This document shows, piece after piece, positions 8,656 through 16,975 of a DNA stretch of 64,000 nucleotides. The notes beneath the pieces were generated by a model that searched no databases, was not told where the DNA came from, and worked only from the letters and a program-made list of their open reading frames with translations. Position numbers and translations under genes: made by a program. Position 1 is the first letter of the stretch. Every line of letters starts with the position of its first letter. This DNA is from Bradyrhizobium agreste. Its GTDB lineage: Bacteria; Pseudomonadota; Alphaproteobacteria; Rhizobiales; Xanthobacteraceae. The DNA lies in NCBI RefSeq assembly GCF_016031625.1, contig NZ_JACCHP010000022.1, positions 1 to 64,000 on the forward strand, written 5' to 3'.

Positions 8656-8714
8656 GTGATGCAGCCTCGAAGATGAGCGACTGCACTGGGTTATTATGTC
8701 CGTCGGCGGATGAA

Positions 8715-8737
8715 TATGATATAGTGTCGATATCATA
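8715..8737. promoter_or_regulatory. LysR-type operator between nitroreductase and regulator
   Basis: A perfect inverted repeat, TATGATAT-7-ATATCATA, in the 96-base gap between the divergent nitroreductase and LysR genes. LysR regulators typically bind T-N11-A palindromes in such gaps, and this AT-rich site stands out in GC-rich DNA. It lies 14 bases before the LysR start codon, so it could also mediate autorepression. Confidence 0.65.
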
Positions 8738-8751
8738 AATCCGCAGGACGC

Positions 8752-9639
8752 ATGAATAGAGCCAGCTTTTCGGAGGCCGAGGCCTTTCTCGCCGTTGTCG
8801 ACCGCGGCGGCTTCGGCGCAGCGGCGCGCGAGCTCGGCGTCACACAATCCACCATCAGCCGCCGAATCTCCGCGCTGGAAACGCGACTCGGCAAACGCCT
8901 GGTCGAGCGTACCACCCGTCGCATCACCCTGACCGAGGCTGGCCTCGCCTTCGCAAGCAACCTGCGCGACGTGCTGACGCGGCTTGCAGACGCTGAGGGT
9001 CGCGTGCAGTCCGAAGGCTCCGAGCCGGAAGGCGTGCTGCGTGTCACCATGCCGACAGCCTACGGCCGCACCATGGTGCTGCCGCGGGTCGCAGTGCTGG
9101 CACAACGCTATCCGCGTTTGCGCTTCGAGCTCGACCTGTCAGATCGCTATGCGGACATCCTCGAGGAGGGCTTTGACCTCGCCATCCGCAACGCTGAGCC
9201 GACGCAGACGGGCCTGGTCTCGCAACGTATCGACCGTTACACGCTGCATGTCTGCGCCGCGCCAGAATATGTGGCGAAGCACAAACCGATCGAGCGGCCT
9301 CAGGACCTCGTCGATCACAGCAGCATCGTGCTGCGCACCTATGCGCCGCGCAGCAGATGGCGGTTCGAATGGTCAGGCGATCTGATCGAGATCGAGATCT
9401 CGCCGCGCATCATCGCCAGCGACATGATGGCGGTGCGGTCCATGACACTGGAAGGCGCGGGCGTTGCCATCCTGCCCTCCTTTCTGGCGCGCGAGGACAT
9501 CGCATCCGGCAAGCTCGCCGAGCTGCTCCCGGAATCGGGGCTGCCAGCCATTAACGTCTTTGCTTCGTTTCCGCATCACCGCGCCAATCTGTCCAAGATC
9601 AAGGTGCTGATTGCCGAGCTGCAGCGTGTGCCGGCGTAA
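8752..9639 (+). CDS. LysR family transcriptional regulator
   Basis: Protein of 295 residues with an N-terminal winged helix-turn-helix (FLAVVDRGGFGAAARELGVTQ... SRRISALE) and a C-terminal LysR substrate-binding domain from about residue 90. It belongs to the CrgA-like group by its FDLAIRNAEP segment. Its likely target is the divergent nitroreductase, by position and by the shared palindrome. The effector is unknown. Confidence 0.9.
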   Translation: MNRASFSEAEAFLAVVDRGGFGAAARELGVTQSTISRRISALETRLGKRLVERTTRRITLTEAGLAFASNLRDVLTRLADAEGRVQSEGSEPEGVLRVTMPTAYGRTMVLPRVAVLAQRYPRLRFELDLSDRYADILEEGFDLAIRNAEPTQTGLVSQRIDRYTLHVCAAPEYVAKHKPIERPQDLVDHSSIVLRTYAPRSRWRFEWSGDLIEIEISPRIIASDMMAVRSMTLEGAGVAILPSFLAREDIASGKLAELLPESGLPAINVFASFPHHRANLSKIKVLIAELQRVPA

Positions 9640-9772
9640 GCTGCGTTGCACATTGTTGCAGCGCACCCGCATCGCGTGCGGTCATTAATGCTGTCTGCGC
9701 GTAGCTCCCATGAAAGCGGGGACTCGCGCAAATTTGCCGTTGTACTTCGGAACGGTTCTAATAAGCTAACCC

Positions 9773-9784
9773 AATGACGTCATT
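9773..9784. promoter_or_regulatory. 12-base palindrome upstream of the oxidoreductase operon
   Basis: AATGACGTCATT is a perfect palindrome located 88 bases before the start of the FAD oxidoreductase gene, in a 232-base gap that must contain the operon's promoter. It is a candidate operator. I recognise no other signal in the gap with confidence. Confidence 0.3.
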
Positions 9785-9871
9785 CAGAAACCAGATCGAA
9801 GCGCGTTAAGCGCTCGCCAAGCTCAACGAAAAAGGCCGCGGGGTCTTTGGGCCTGCGCGGACAGGGTAGGA

Positions 9872-11671
9872 ATGAAACCGACCGATATCGCGGCCCCCGA
9901 CTACTTTCACAAAGTGGTCGATTGCCAATGGGCCTGTCCTGCGCACACTCCGGTTCCCGAATACATCCGACTGATCGCCCAAGGCCGCTACAGCGACGCC
10001 TACATGATCAATTGGAAGTCGAACGTGTTTCCCGGAATTTTGGGACGCACGTGCGATCGTCCATGCGAGCCGGCGTGCCGGCGCGGACGGGTCGAGGAAA
10101 ACCCTGTTGCGATCTGCCGCCTCAAGCGCGTCGCCGCCGACTTCAAGGACGACATCAGGCAGCGGCTGCCGAAGCCCGGTCCGAAGAACGGCAAGCGCGT
10201 CGCGCTGGTCGGCGGCGGTCCCGCTTCGCTGACGGTGGCGCGCGATCTCGCGCCGCTTGGCTATCACTGCACCGTGTTCGATGCCGATCCCGAAGCCGGC
10301 GGCATGATGCGCACGCAGATCCCGAAATTCCGCCTGCCCAATTCCGTCATCGACGAGGAGACCGGTTACATCCTGAACCTCGGCGTCGAGTTCAAAGGCG
10401 GTCACCGCATCGACAGCATGAAGGCGCTGCTCGCCGAGAAATACGACGCGATCTTCGTCGGCTCCGGCGCGCCGCGCGGCCGCGAGCTCGACATTCCCGG
10501 CCGGAAAGAGGCAGCTAGCAACATTCATATCGGCATCGAATGGCTGGCCAACGTGTCGTTCGGCCATGTCGACAAGATCGGCAAGCGCGTCATCGTGCTC
10601 GGCGGAGGCAACACCGCGATGGACTGCTGCCGCACCGCACGCCGGCTCGGCGGCGAGAAAGTCACGGTGGTCGTGCGTTCCGGCTTCGACGAGATGAAGG
10701 CCTCGCCCTGGGAGAAGGAAGACGCGATCCACGAGGACATCCCGATCCTCAACTACATGGTCCCGGTGGCATTCAGGCATGTCGCCGGCAAGCTGATCGG
10801 TGTCACCTTCCAGCACGTCAAAGCCGAATACGACGCCAAGGGCCGTCGCAATCTGGTGCCTTCGGGCGATCCCGATCAGACCATTCCCTGCGACGACGTG
10901 CTGGTCGCGGTCGGCCAGGAGAACGCCTTCCCCTGGATCGAGCAGGATTGCGGCATCGAGTTCGACAAATGGCACATGCCCAAGGTCGATCCGAAGACCT
11001 TCGCCTCGACCAACCCGAAAGTCTTCTTCGGCGGCGACGCCGCGTTCGGCCCGAAGAACATCATCTGGGCGGTCGCGCACGGCCATGACGCCGCGCTGTC
11101 GATCCACAAGATGCTCTCGGGCGAGGCGATCGACGAACGGCCGCTGCCGGAGGTGCAAATCTCCTCGCAGAAGATGGGCATCCACGAATGGAGCTACGAC
11201 AACGACATCTCGCCCGACAAGCGCTACAAGGTGCCGCATCGCGACAAGGTCGTTGCGCTGAAGGACATCCGCGCCGAGGTCGAGCTCGGCTATGACGTCA
11301 AGCTCGCGCTCGGCGAAGCCCATCGCTGCCTGAACTGCGACGTGCAGACCGTGTTCTCGACCTCGCTCTGCATCGAGTGCGACGCCTGCGCCGACATCTG
11401 TCCGATGGATTGCATCACCTTCACTGATAACGGCGAGGAAAGCGATCTGCGCCAGCGCCTGAAGGCGCCTTCGCTGCATCCGGACCAGGACCTCTACGTC
11501 TCCTCGGATCTGAAGACCGGGCGCGTGATGGTAAAGGACGAGGACGTCTGCCTGCATTGCGGGCTGTGCGCCGAGCGCTGTCCCACCGGCGCCTGGGACA
11601 TGCAGAAATACTTCATCGAGATGACTCACGCGGGTTCGACATGTCCGACAAAAAGCCGATCAGCAGCGTAA
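9872..11671 (+). CDS. FAD/NAD(P)-binding iron-sulfur oxidoreductase (GltD-like with ferredoxin domain)
   Basis: Protein of 599 residues. Residues 1-100 hold a GltD-type cysteine domain (Cys18, Cys22, Cys61, Cys65, Cys69) for iron-sulfur clusters. A Rossmann FAD site ALVGGGPAS follows near 110 and a second nucleotide-binding site VIVLGGGNTAMD near 245. The C-terminal 90 residues form a two-cluster ferredoxin (CIECDACADICP and CLHCGLCAERCP). Such proteins pass electrons between NAD(P)H and ferredoxin. Its gene overlaps korA by 31 bases, so I infer that it couples the 2-oxoacid oxidoreductase to the NAD(P) pool. Glutamate synthase small subunit is unlikely without gltB. Confidence 0.82.
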   Translation: MKPTDIAAPDYFHKVVDCQWACPAHTPVPEYIRLIAQGRYSDAYMINWKSNVFPGILGRTCDRPCEPACRRGRVEENPVAICRLKRVAADFKDDIRQRLPKPGPKNGKRVALVGGGPASLTVARDLAPLGYHCTVFDADPEAGGMMRTQIPKFRLPNSVIDEETGYILNLGVEFKGGHRIDSMKALLAEKYDAIFVGSGAPRGRELDIPGRKEAASNIHIGIEWLANVSFGHVDKIGKRVIVLGGGNTAMDCCRTARRLGGEKVTVVVRSGFDEMKASPWEKEDAIHEDIPILNYMVPVAFRHVAGKLIGVTFQHVKAEYDAKGRRNLVPSGDPDQTIPCDDVLVAVGQENAFPWIEQDCGIEFDKWHMPKVDPKTFASTNPKVFFGGDAAFGPKNIIWAVAHGHDAALSIHKMLSGEAIDERPLPEVQISSQKMGIHEWSYDNDISPDKRYKVPHRDKVVALKDIRAEVELGYDVKLALGEAHRCLNCDVQTVFSTSLCIECDACADICPMDCITFTDNGEESDLRQRLKAPSLHPDQDLYVSSDLKTGRVMVKDEDVCLHCGLCAERCPTGAWDMQKYFIEMTHAGSTCPTKSRSAA

Positions 11672-13488
11672 ACGACTTCGTCGTCCGCTTCGCCAACGTC
11701 AACGGCTCGGGCTCGGCCAGCGCCAACGAGATGTTCGCGCGCGCGATCCTGCGCCACGGCGTGCCGGTGTCCCCGCGCAACATCTTCCCCTCCAACATCC
11801 AGGGCCTGCCGACCTGGTACGAGGTGCGCGTGACGGAAGCCGGCCATCTCGGCGCCCGCGGCGGCGTCGACATGATGGTGGCGATGAACCCGCAGACCTG
11901 GGACAAGGACGTCGCCGGCATCGAGCCGGGTGGCTACCTGTTCTACGATTCCACCAAGCCGATGCCGTCGACCAAATTCCGCGACGACATCACCGTGATC
12001 GGCGTGCCGCTGACCGCGATCACCAACTCGACCTATACCGATCCGCGGCAGCGCCAGCTGTTCAAGAACATCATTTATTTGGGCGCGCTCAGCGCACTGC
12101 TCGACATGGACCCCAAGCTGATCGAGCAGCTGATCGGCGAGCAGTACAAGGGCAAGGAGAAGCTGCTCTCCTCCAACGTCCATGCGCTGCATCTCGGCCG
12201 CGACTGGGCGCTGCAGAACCTGAAATGCCCGATCGGGCTTCGCGTGAAGAAATCCGACAAGGTCGGCGACCGCATCTTCATCGAGGGCAACAGCGCCGCG
12301 GCGCTCGGCGCCGTCTATGGCGGTGCCACCGTCTGCGCGTGGTATCCGATCACGCCGTCATCCTCGGTGGCGGAGGCCTTCACCGCCCATTGCAAGAAGT
12401 ACCGGCACGATCCTGAAACCGGCAAGGCGAAATACGCGATCGTGCAGGGCGAGGACGAGCTCGCCTCGATCGGCATCGTCATCGGCGCCTCCTGGAACGG
12501 CGCGCGCGCCTTCACCGCGACATCCGGTCCCGGCATTTCGCTGATGACCGAGTTCATCGGCCTCTCGTACTTTGCCGAGATCCCGGCCGTGATCATGAAC
12601 ATCCAGCGCGCCGGCCCCTCCACGGGCATGCCGACCCGCACCCAGCAATGCGACATCATCGCCTGCGCCTATGCCTCGCATGGCGACACCAAGCATGTGC
12701 TGCTGTTCCCGGAGGACCCGGCCGAGGCGTTCGAGTTCGCGGCTGCCGCGTTCGATCTCGCCGAGCGGCTGCAGACCACGATCTTCCTGATGCTCGACCT
12801 CGACATCGGCATGAACCACCGGCTCTGCCGCCCGCTGAAGTGGGACGATGCAAGGCAATACGACCGCGGCAAGATCATGACGGCGGAGATGCTGGAGGAA
12901 GGCCGCGACTTCGGCCGCTATCTCGACGTCGACGGCGACGGCATTCCCTACCGCACCTATCCCGGCACGCATCCGACCAAGGGCTCCTACTTCACCCGCG
13001 GCACGTCGCGCGACCGCTATGCGCGCTACTCCGAGGAGGGCACCGTCTACGCCGACAACATGCAGCGCCTGGTGCGCAAGTTCGAGACTGCGCAGGACCT
13101 GGTGCCGCGGCCGCTCCAGGCCAACGCGGAGCGGCCGACCAAATATGGCGTGATCTATTTCGGCTCGACCTCGCCGGCGATGGATGAAGCGATCGGCCTG
13201 TTGGAAGCGCGCGGGCATCAGCTCGATCGCCTGCGCATCCGCGCCTTCCCGTTCCACTCCAGTGTCGCGAGCTTCCTCGCCGAGCACGACTTCGTCTACG
13301 TGGTCGAGCAGAACCGCGACAGCCAGCTGCGCCAGCTCATCGTCAACGAGAACGGCATCGATCCCGTTCGGCTCGTGCCGATCGTGCATTACGACGGCAC
13401 CCCGATCACGGCCCGATTCATCGCAAAAGCCATTGGCGACCACCAGGACCACCTGAAGGTGACCCCGCTCCGCAAGGCCGTATCATGA
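11641..13488 (+). CDS. korA: 2-oxoacid:ferredoxin oxidoreductase, fused gamma-alpha subunit
   Basis: Protein of 615 residues that resembles KorA, the 2-oxoglutarate:ferredoxin oxidoreductase large subunit. The N-terminal 190 residues are the gamma domain (VNGSGSASANEMFARAI) and the rest is the alpha domain (AWYPITPSSSVAEAF, SGPGISLMTEF, PTRTQQCD). With KorB it would convert a 2-oxoacid and CoA to acyl-CoA, CO2 and reduced ferredoxin. 2-Oxoglutarate is the usual substrate of this architecture, but pyruvate or others are not excluded. The start at 11641 lies inside the preceding gene. The stop codon overlaps an ATG (ATGA) that no longer starts korB. Confidence 0.82.
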   Translation: MSDKKPISSVNDFVVRFANVNGSGSASANEMFARAILRHGVPVSPRNIFPSNIQGLPTWYEVRVTEAGHLGARGGVDMMVAMNPQTWDKDVAGIEPGGYLFYDSTKPMPSTKFRDDITVIGVPLTAITNSTYTDPRQRQLFKNIIYLGALSALLDMDPKLIEQLIGEQYKGKEKLLSSNVHALHLGRDWALQNLKCPIGLRVKKSDKVGDRIFIEGNSAAALGAVYGGATVCAWYPITPSSSVAEAFTAHCKKYRHDPETGKAKYAIVQGEDELASIGIVIGASWNGARAFTATSGPGISLMTEFIGLSYFAEIPAVIMNIQRAGPSTGMPTRTQQCDIIACAYASHGDTKHVLLFPEDPAEAFEFAAAAFDLAERLQTTIFLMLDLDIGMNHRLCRPLKWDDARQYDRGKIMTAEMLEEGRDFGRYLDVDGDGIPYRTYPGTHPTKGSYFTRGTSRDRYARYSEEGTVYADNMQRLVRKFETAQDLVPRPLQANAERPTKYGVIYFGSTSPAMDEAIGLLEARGHQLDRLRIRAFPFHSSVASFLAEHDFVYVVEQNRDSQLRQLIVNENGIDPVRLVPIVHYDGTPITARFIAKAIGDHQDHLKVTPLRKAVS

Positions 13489-13493
13489 CCTAC

Positions 13494-13616
13494 TCGTTGC
13501 TCTCTCCGTCGTCATGCCCGGACTTGATCCGGGCATCCACGCCTTTCTTTTTCTCGGCCAAGACGTGGATGGCCGGGTCAAGCCCGGCCATGACGGCCCT
13601 GGGATCGCAGGTGCTT
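13494..13616. repeat. Family B palindromic element inserted between korA and korB
   Basis: The core 13511-13594 is an imperfect inverted repeat: GTCATGCCCGG...GGGCATCCACG on the left and CGTGGATGGCCGG...CCGGCCATGAC on the right. A related element is at 62794-62877. The element is flanked by an 11-base direct repeat, TCATGACCTAC, at 13483-13493 and 13617-13627. Each copy contains an ATG followed by ACCTAC, which is how korB begins. Both strands translate to peptides of the MPGLDPGIH type, often annotated as hypothetical proteins; I do not treat these as genes. Confidence 0.8.
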
Positions 13617-13618
13617 TC

Positions 13619-14674
13619 ATGACCTACATCGCAAAGCCGAAATTCCATCATCCCGGGCTGAAGAAGAACGCGCTCGGCTACACGCATCGCGATTACGAGG
13701 GCAAGATCTCGACGCTGTGCGCGGGCTGCGGCCACGATTCGATCACGGCCTCGATCATCGAGGCCTGCTACGAGCTCTCGATCGAGCCGCATCGGGTAGC
13801 AAAAATCTCCGGCATCGGCTGCTCGTCGAAGACGCCGGACTATTTCCTCGGCAATTCGCACGGCTTCAATTCCGTGCACGGCCGCATGCCATCCGTGCTG
13901 ACGGGCGCCAATCTCGCCAACCGCGACCTGATCTATCTCGGCGTCTCGGGCGATGGCGATTCCGCCTCGATCGGTTTTGGCCAGTTCGCGCATTCGATCC
14001 GGCGCGGCGTCAACATGACCTATATCGTCGAAAACAACGGCGTCTACGGCCTGACCAAGGGTCAGTTTTCGGCCACCGCCGACCGCGGCTCGAAGAGCAA
14101 GAAGGGCGTCACCAACACCGACAATGCGATCGACCTCGTCGCCATCGCGCTGCAGCTCGGCGCAACCTTCGTCGCGCGCTCGTTCTCCGGCGACAAAAGC
14201 CAGCTGGTGCCGCTGATCGCAGCCGCGATCGGCCACAAGGGCGCCTCCTTCATCGACGTCATCAGCCCCTGCATCGCCTTCAACAACCACGCCGGCTCGA
14301 CCAAGAGTTTCGACTATGTGCGCGAGCACAACGATGCCGTGAACCGGCTCGACGTGCTGGTCGGGCGCGATCCCATTGCAGTGGACTATGCGCCCGGCAC
14401 GGTGCAGGTGGTCGAGCAGCACGACGGCAGCAAGATCGCGCTGCGCAAGATCGAAGCGGACTACGATCCGCACGACCGGCTGGGCGCCCAGACCTTCCTC
14501 GCAAGGCACGCCGCCAAGGGGCAGATCGTCACCGGGCTTCTGTACGTCGACCCTGATGCCGAAGACCTGCACGAGCACCTCAACACGGTCGAGACGCCGC
14601 TCAACGCGCTGGAAGCGGATGCGCTCTGCCCGGGCTCCGCGGTGCTGGACAAGATCAACGCCAGCCTGCGGTGA
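13619..14674 (+). CDS. korB: 2-oxoacid:ferredoxin oxidoreductase beta subunit
   Basis: Protein of 351 residues, the thiamine diphosphate-binding subunit partner of KorA. LCAGCGHDS (Cys34, Cys37) and GIGCSSKTPDY supply iron-sulfur ligands. The GDGDSASIGF to ENNGVYGLTKGQ segment is the TPP/Mg motif. I start at the ATG at 13619, where conserved sequence begins; the open frame continues upstream only through the repeat element. The stop is immediately followed by the end of the convergent DUF4399 gene. Ribosome site upstream is weak (gcaggtgctttc), which may matter because the ancestral coupling to korA seems lost. Confidence 0.85.
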   Translation: MTYIAKPKFHHPGLKKNALGYTHRDYEGKISTLCAGCGHDSITASIIEACYELSIEPHRVAKISGIGCSSKTPDYFLGNSHGFNSVHGRMPSVLTGANLANRDLIYLGVSGDGDSASIGFGQFAHSIRRGVNMTYIVENNGVYGLTKGQFSATADRGSKSKKGVTNTDNAIDLVAIALQLGATFVARSFSGDKSQLVPLIAAAIGHKGASFIDVISPCIAFNNHAGSTKSFDYVREHNDAVNRLDVLVGRDPIAVDYAPGTVQVVEQHDGSKIALRKIEADYDPHDRLGAQTFLARHAAKGQIVTGLLYVDPDAEDLHEHLNTVETPLNALEADALCPGSAVLDKINASLR

Positions 14675-15124
14675 TCATTTACTCCGCGCTGAAGCAAGCG
14701 GCTTGACGCGTATTGTGATCTTCTCCGACACGATCGGCGGTACGAACGGATAGTGCTTGGCGTCGCCGAGCACCAGCTGCAGGGTGTGAGTTCCCGGCAG
14801 AAGGTCCAGCATGGTTTCGGTCTGCCCGGCGCCGAAATGCAGGTGCGACTTGTCCTGCGGGATCGGCTCCTTGGGATCGATGGGATCGTTGACGTCGACC
14901 AGCAGATGGTGATGACCGGCGTTCTGGTAGTCATCGCCGGCATGCGTCACGCCCATGTTGCGCAAGCCGAACCGGACCCAGAATCCACCGCGAACTTTCT
15001 GGCCGTCATACGGCGTGATGAAATAGAGCTTGGCGTCCTTGGGCGCGGTCTTGCCCTGTGCGTAGGCCGCGCCCGGGAGCAATGCGATCGCGGCCGCCAG
15101 CGCGACACCGGACATGATCTTCAT
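14675..15124 (-). CDS. DUF4399 exported protein
   Basis: Protein of 149 residues with a clear signal peptide (cleavage near AYAQG, residue 23). The mature part has FITPYDGQKV, a histidine-rich NAGHHHLLVDV and LLPGTHTLQLVLGD, all typical of DUF4399. The family is periplasmic and uncharacterised; the HHH stretch could bind metal, which is inference. GGAG lies about 10 bases before the ATG. It lies 17 bases behind the cyclase/FGE-like gene on the same strand and may be co-expressed with it. Confidence 0.8.
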   Translation of the reverse strand: MKIMSGVALAAAIALLPGAAYAQGKTAPKDAKLYFITPYDGQKVRGGFWVRFGLRNMGVTHAGDDYQNAGHHHLLVDVNDPIDPKEPIPQDKSHLHFGAGQTETMLDLLPGTHTLQLVLGDAKHYPFVPPIVSEKITIRVKPLASARSK

Positions 15125-15141
15125 CAAATCTACTCCAGCAC

Positions 15142-16671
15142 TTACGGACTGAGCGCGACACGGAATCCATGCGTGGGGTAACGAACATTGGTGTCGTAAC
15201 CATCGCGGTTTGACGGCCGGACATATCTTGAATCGTTCTTCCAGGAGCCCGATCGCAGGACATGAGAGCTGCAGTCCGCGCTGCTCCACGCCGAGCCGTC
15301 GCTCGGCGCACCCTGATAGGTCCTGTGCCAGCAGTCCTCGACCCACTGATCGATGGCGCCGCCCATGTCGTAGAGCCCGAATGGATTGGGCTTGAAGCTG
15401 CCGACCTTGGCCGGCTGCTCGGCCGCAAGATCACCGCAATCCTTGCACCCGGCCATGCCCGGCCGGAGCTTGTCGCCCCACCAGTATTTGGTCTGCGTTC
15501 CGCCGCGCGCCGCATATTCCCATTCGGCTTCGCTCGGAAGCCGGTAGGGCTTCTTCGTCGCTTGCGCGAGCCAGGCGACATATTGCTGCGCATCGGTCCA
15601 GCTCACATTGCTGACCGGGGCATCGTCCTTGCCGGTGGCCGTGAATCCGCATGCCTTGGCGGCAGCGCATTCGTTCCACTCCTGCACCGTCACCGGATAT
15701 TTTCCGATCGAGAACGGCTTGATCGTGACCTGGTGGACGGGTCGTTCGGTCGGATCGTCGTTGCTTCCCATCGCGAAGCTGCCGCCGCGAATGGCGACCA
15801 TTTCGGGCTCGCGCACCGGTGTCGCGGACGGGCTGGGCGCCGGCGCCGGCGATGCAGGCGCCGAAGCCAATGAGGGCGATGGTTGGGGCGCCTGCGTCGC
15901 GGCTTCCCGCGGCGGAGATTGCGGGACCGGGGATGGCGCCGGAGAAGCGGCGGGAGCCGCGACCCGCTCATCCACTCTGCCCTGAGGCTGTGCCAGCAAA
16001 TACCAGAGTGCGCCGGCGGCGATGGCAAGCAGCGTGATGGCCAGGGAAAAGATCAGCGCGTTCTCGCGCCGGCTTCTGGTCCGCCCGACGGCATCTGCAT
16101 CCGGCAGCACGCGATAGACGCGCACGGGATCGGTGATGTTCTTGACCTTGCGGTCGCCTAGCGACTCATAACCGCACACGATCTTGTGCTTGATCTGCTC
16201 GTAGATCGCGCCGGATATATAGACCTGCCCCGGCTCCGCGATGCCCTCGATACGCGTGGCAATGTTGACGCCGTCACCATAGATGTCGTCCGGCTCCACG
16301 ATGACGTCACCGAGATTGACGCCGATCCGATATTCGAGCCGGGAATGCTTGGGAATCGAGGCATTGCGACCGACGAGATTCTGCTGGATGACGATGCTGC
16401 ATCGAACGGCTTCCACGGGACTGTCGAAAACGGCGATGAAACCGTCGCCGGTCGTCTTCACCAGACTTCCATGGTGCTCGATAATGCTGGGCTGGATGAT
16501 GTCGCGCTCGATCCGCTTCACACGGGCGTGCGTGCCTTCCTCGTCGGCCTGCATCAACCGGCTGTAGGAGGCGATGTCACCGACAATGATCGCGGCGAGA
16601 CGACGAGGCATTCCGCTGTGCGGCGGCGGCTCATCGTGATTTCCGGGTCTGAAGTTGCGAATTTCGCCCAT
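15142..16671 (-). CDS. Class III adenylate/guanylate cyclase fused to an FGE-like (SUMF1) domain
   Basis: Protein of 509 residues. The class III cyclase domain spans about residues 22-190, with metal-binding Asp in IIVGDIASYSR and the KTTGDGFIAVF motif. A membrane helix follows (FSLAITLLAIAAGALWYLL), then a Pro/Ala/Ser-rich linker of about 65 residues, then a formylglycine-generating-enzyme-like domain from about 300 (EMVAIRGGSFAMGS, LPSEAEWEYAARGG, LRSGSW, HGFRVAL). The catalytic cysteine pair of true FGE is not visible near the C-terminus, so I read this domain as a binding or sensor domain on the periplasmic side. GGAG at good spacing supports the ATG at 16671. Confidence 0.8.
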   Translation of the reverse strand: MGEIRNFRPGNHDEPPPHSGMPRRLAAIIVGDIASYSRLMQADEEGTHARVKRIERDIIQPSIIEHHGSLVKTTGDGFIAVFDSPVEAVRCSIVIQQNLVGRNASIPKHSRLEYRIGVNLGDVIVEPDDIYGDGVNIATRIEGIAEPGQVYISGAIYEQIKHKIVCGYESLGDRKVKNITDPVRVYRVLPDADAVGRTRSRRENALIFSLAITLLAIAAGALWYLLAQPQGRVDERVAAPAASPAPSPVPQSPPREAATQAPQPSPSLASAPASPAPAPSPSATPVREPEMVAIRGGSFAMGSNDDPTERPVHQVTIKPFSIGKYPVTVQEWNECAAAKACGFTATGKDDAPVSNVSWTDAQQYVAWLAQATKKPYRLPSEAEWEYAARGGTQTKYWWGDKLRPGMAGCKDCGDLAAEQPAKVGSFKPNPFGLYDMGGAIDQWVEDCWHRTYQGAPSDGSAWSSADCSSHVLRSGSWKNDSRYVRPSNRDGYDTNVRYPTHGFRVALSP

Positions 16672-16975
16672 GCGGGGGACTCCACAAACTTGCAAGGCGG
16701 CCCCAGCCTACGACAGCCAAAGGCGGTCGTCTGTGAAGGCTACCACATTGACGAACCGAGACAATGTCGCAGCACGCACCGGCGCCGGGTTCCCAGGAAT
16801 CAAGTCGTCGCATCCATTGAACCTTCTTGATCGCAGTGGTGACTAAGGCCCGGCGTGGCCTCAGCCCGACCTCGCGCGACGTGCGAGGGTTGAACGCGCT
16901 CCACTTCGCCTGCGACCAATCGCCAGACCGGCCCGCGCATGGCGGGCCAATGGCCATCAGGCGCTCGGTGCGATC
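16672..16975. other. 304-base intergenic region without a recognised gene
   Basis: Gap between the divergent cyclase fusion gene and the exported protein gene. It must carry both promoters. I see no convincing ORF, RNA gene, repeat of the families found elsewhere, or sigma-factor consensus in it. Confidence 0.5.

Noticed and set aside
9872..11671. Glutamate synthase small subunit
   Set aside because: The GltD-like core is present, but there is an extra two-cluster ferredoxin domain, no gltB nearby and tight linkage to korA.
13514..13618. N-terminal extension of KorB beginning MPGLDPGIH
   Set aside because: It is the open frame through the family B repeat; the same text recurs at another copy and is not part of the family. 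korB sequence starts at the ATG at 13619.
15142..16060. FGE-like domain as an active sulfatase-activating enzyme
   Set aside because: The C-terminal cysteine pair needed for formylglycine formation is not seen and no sulfatase gene is nearby.
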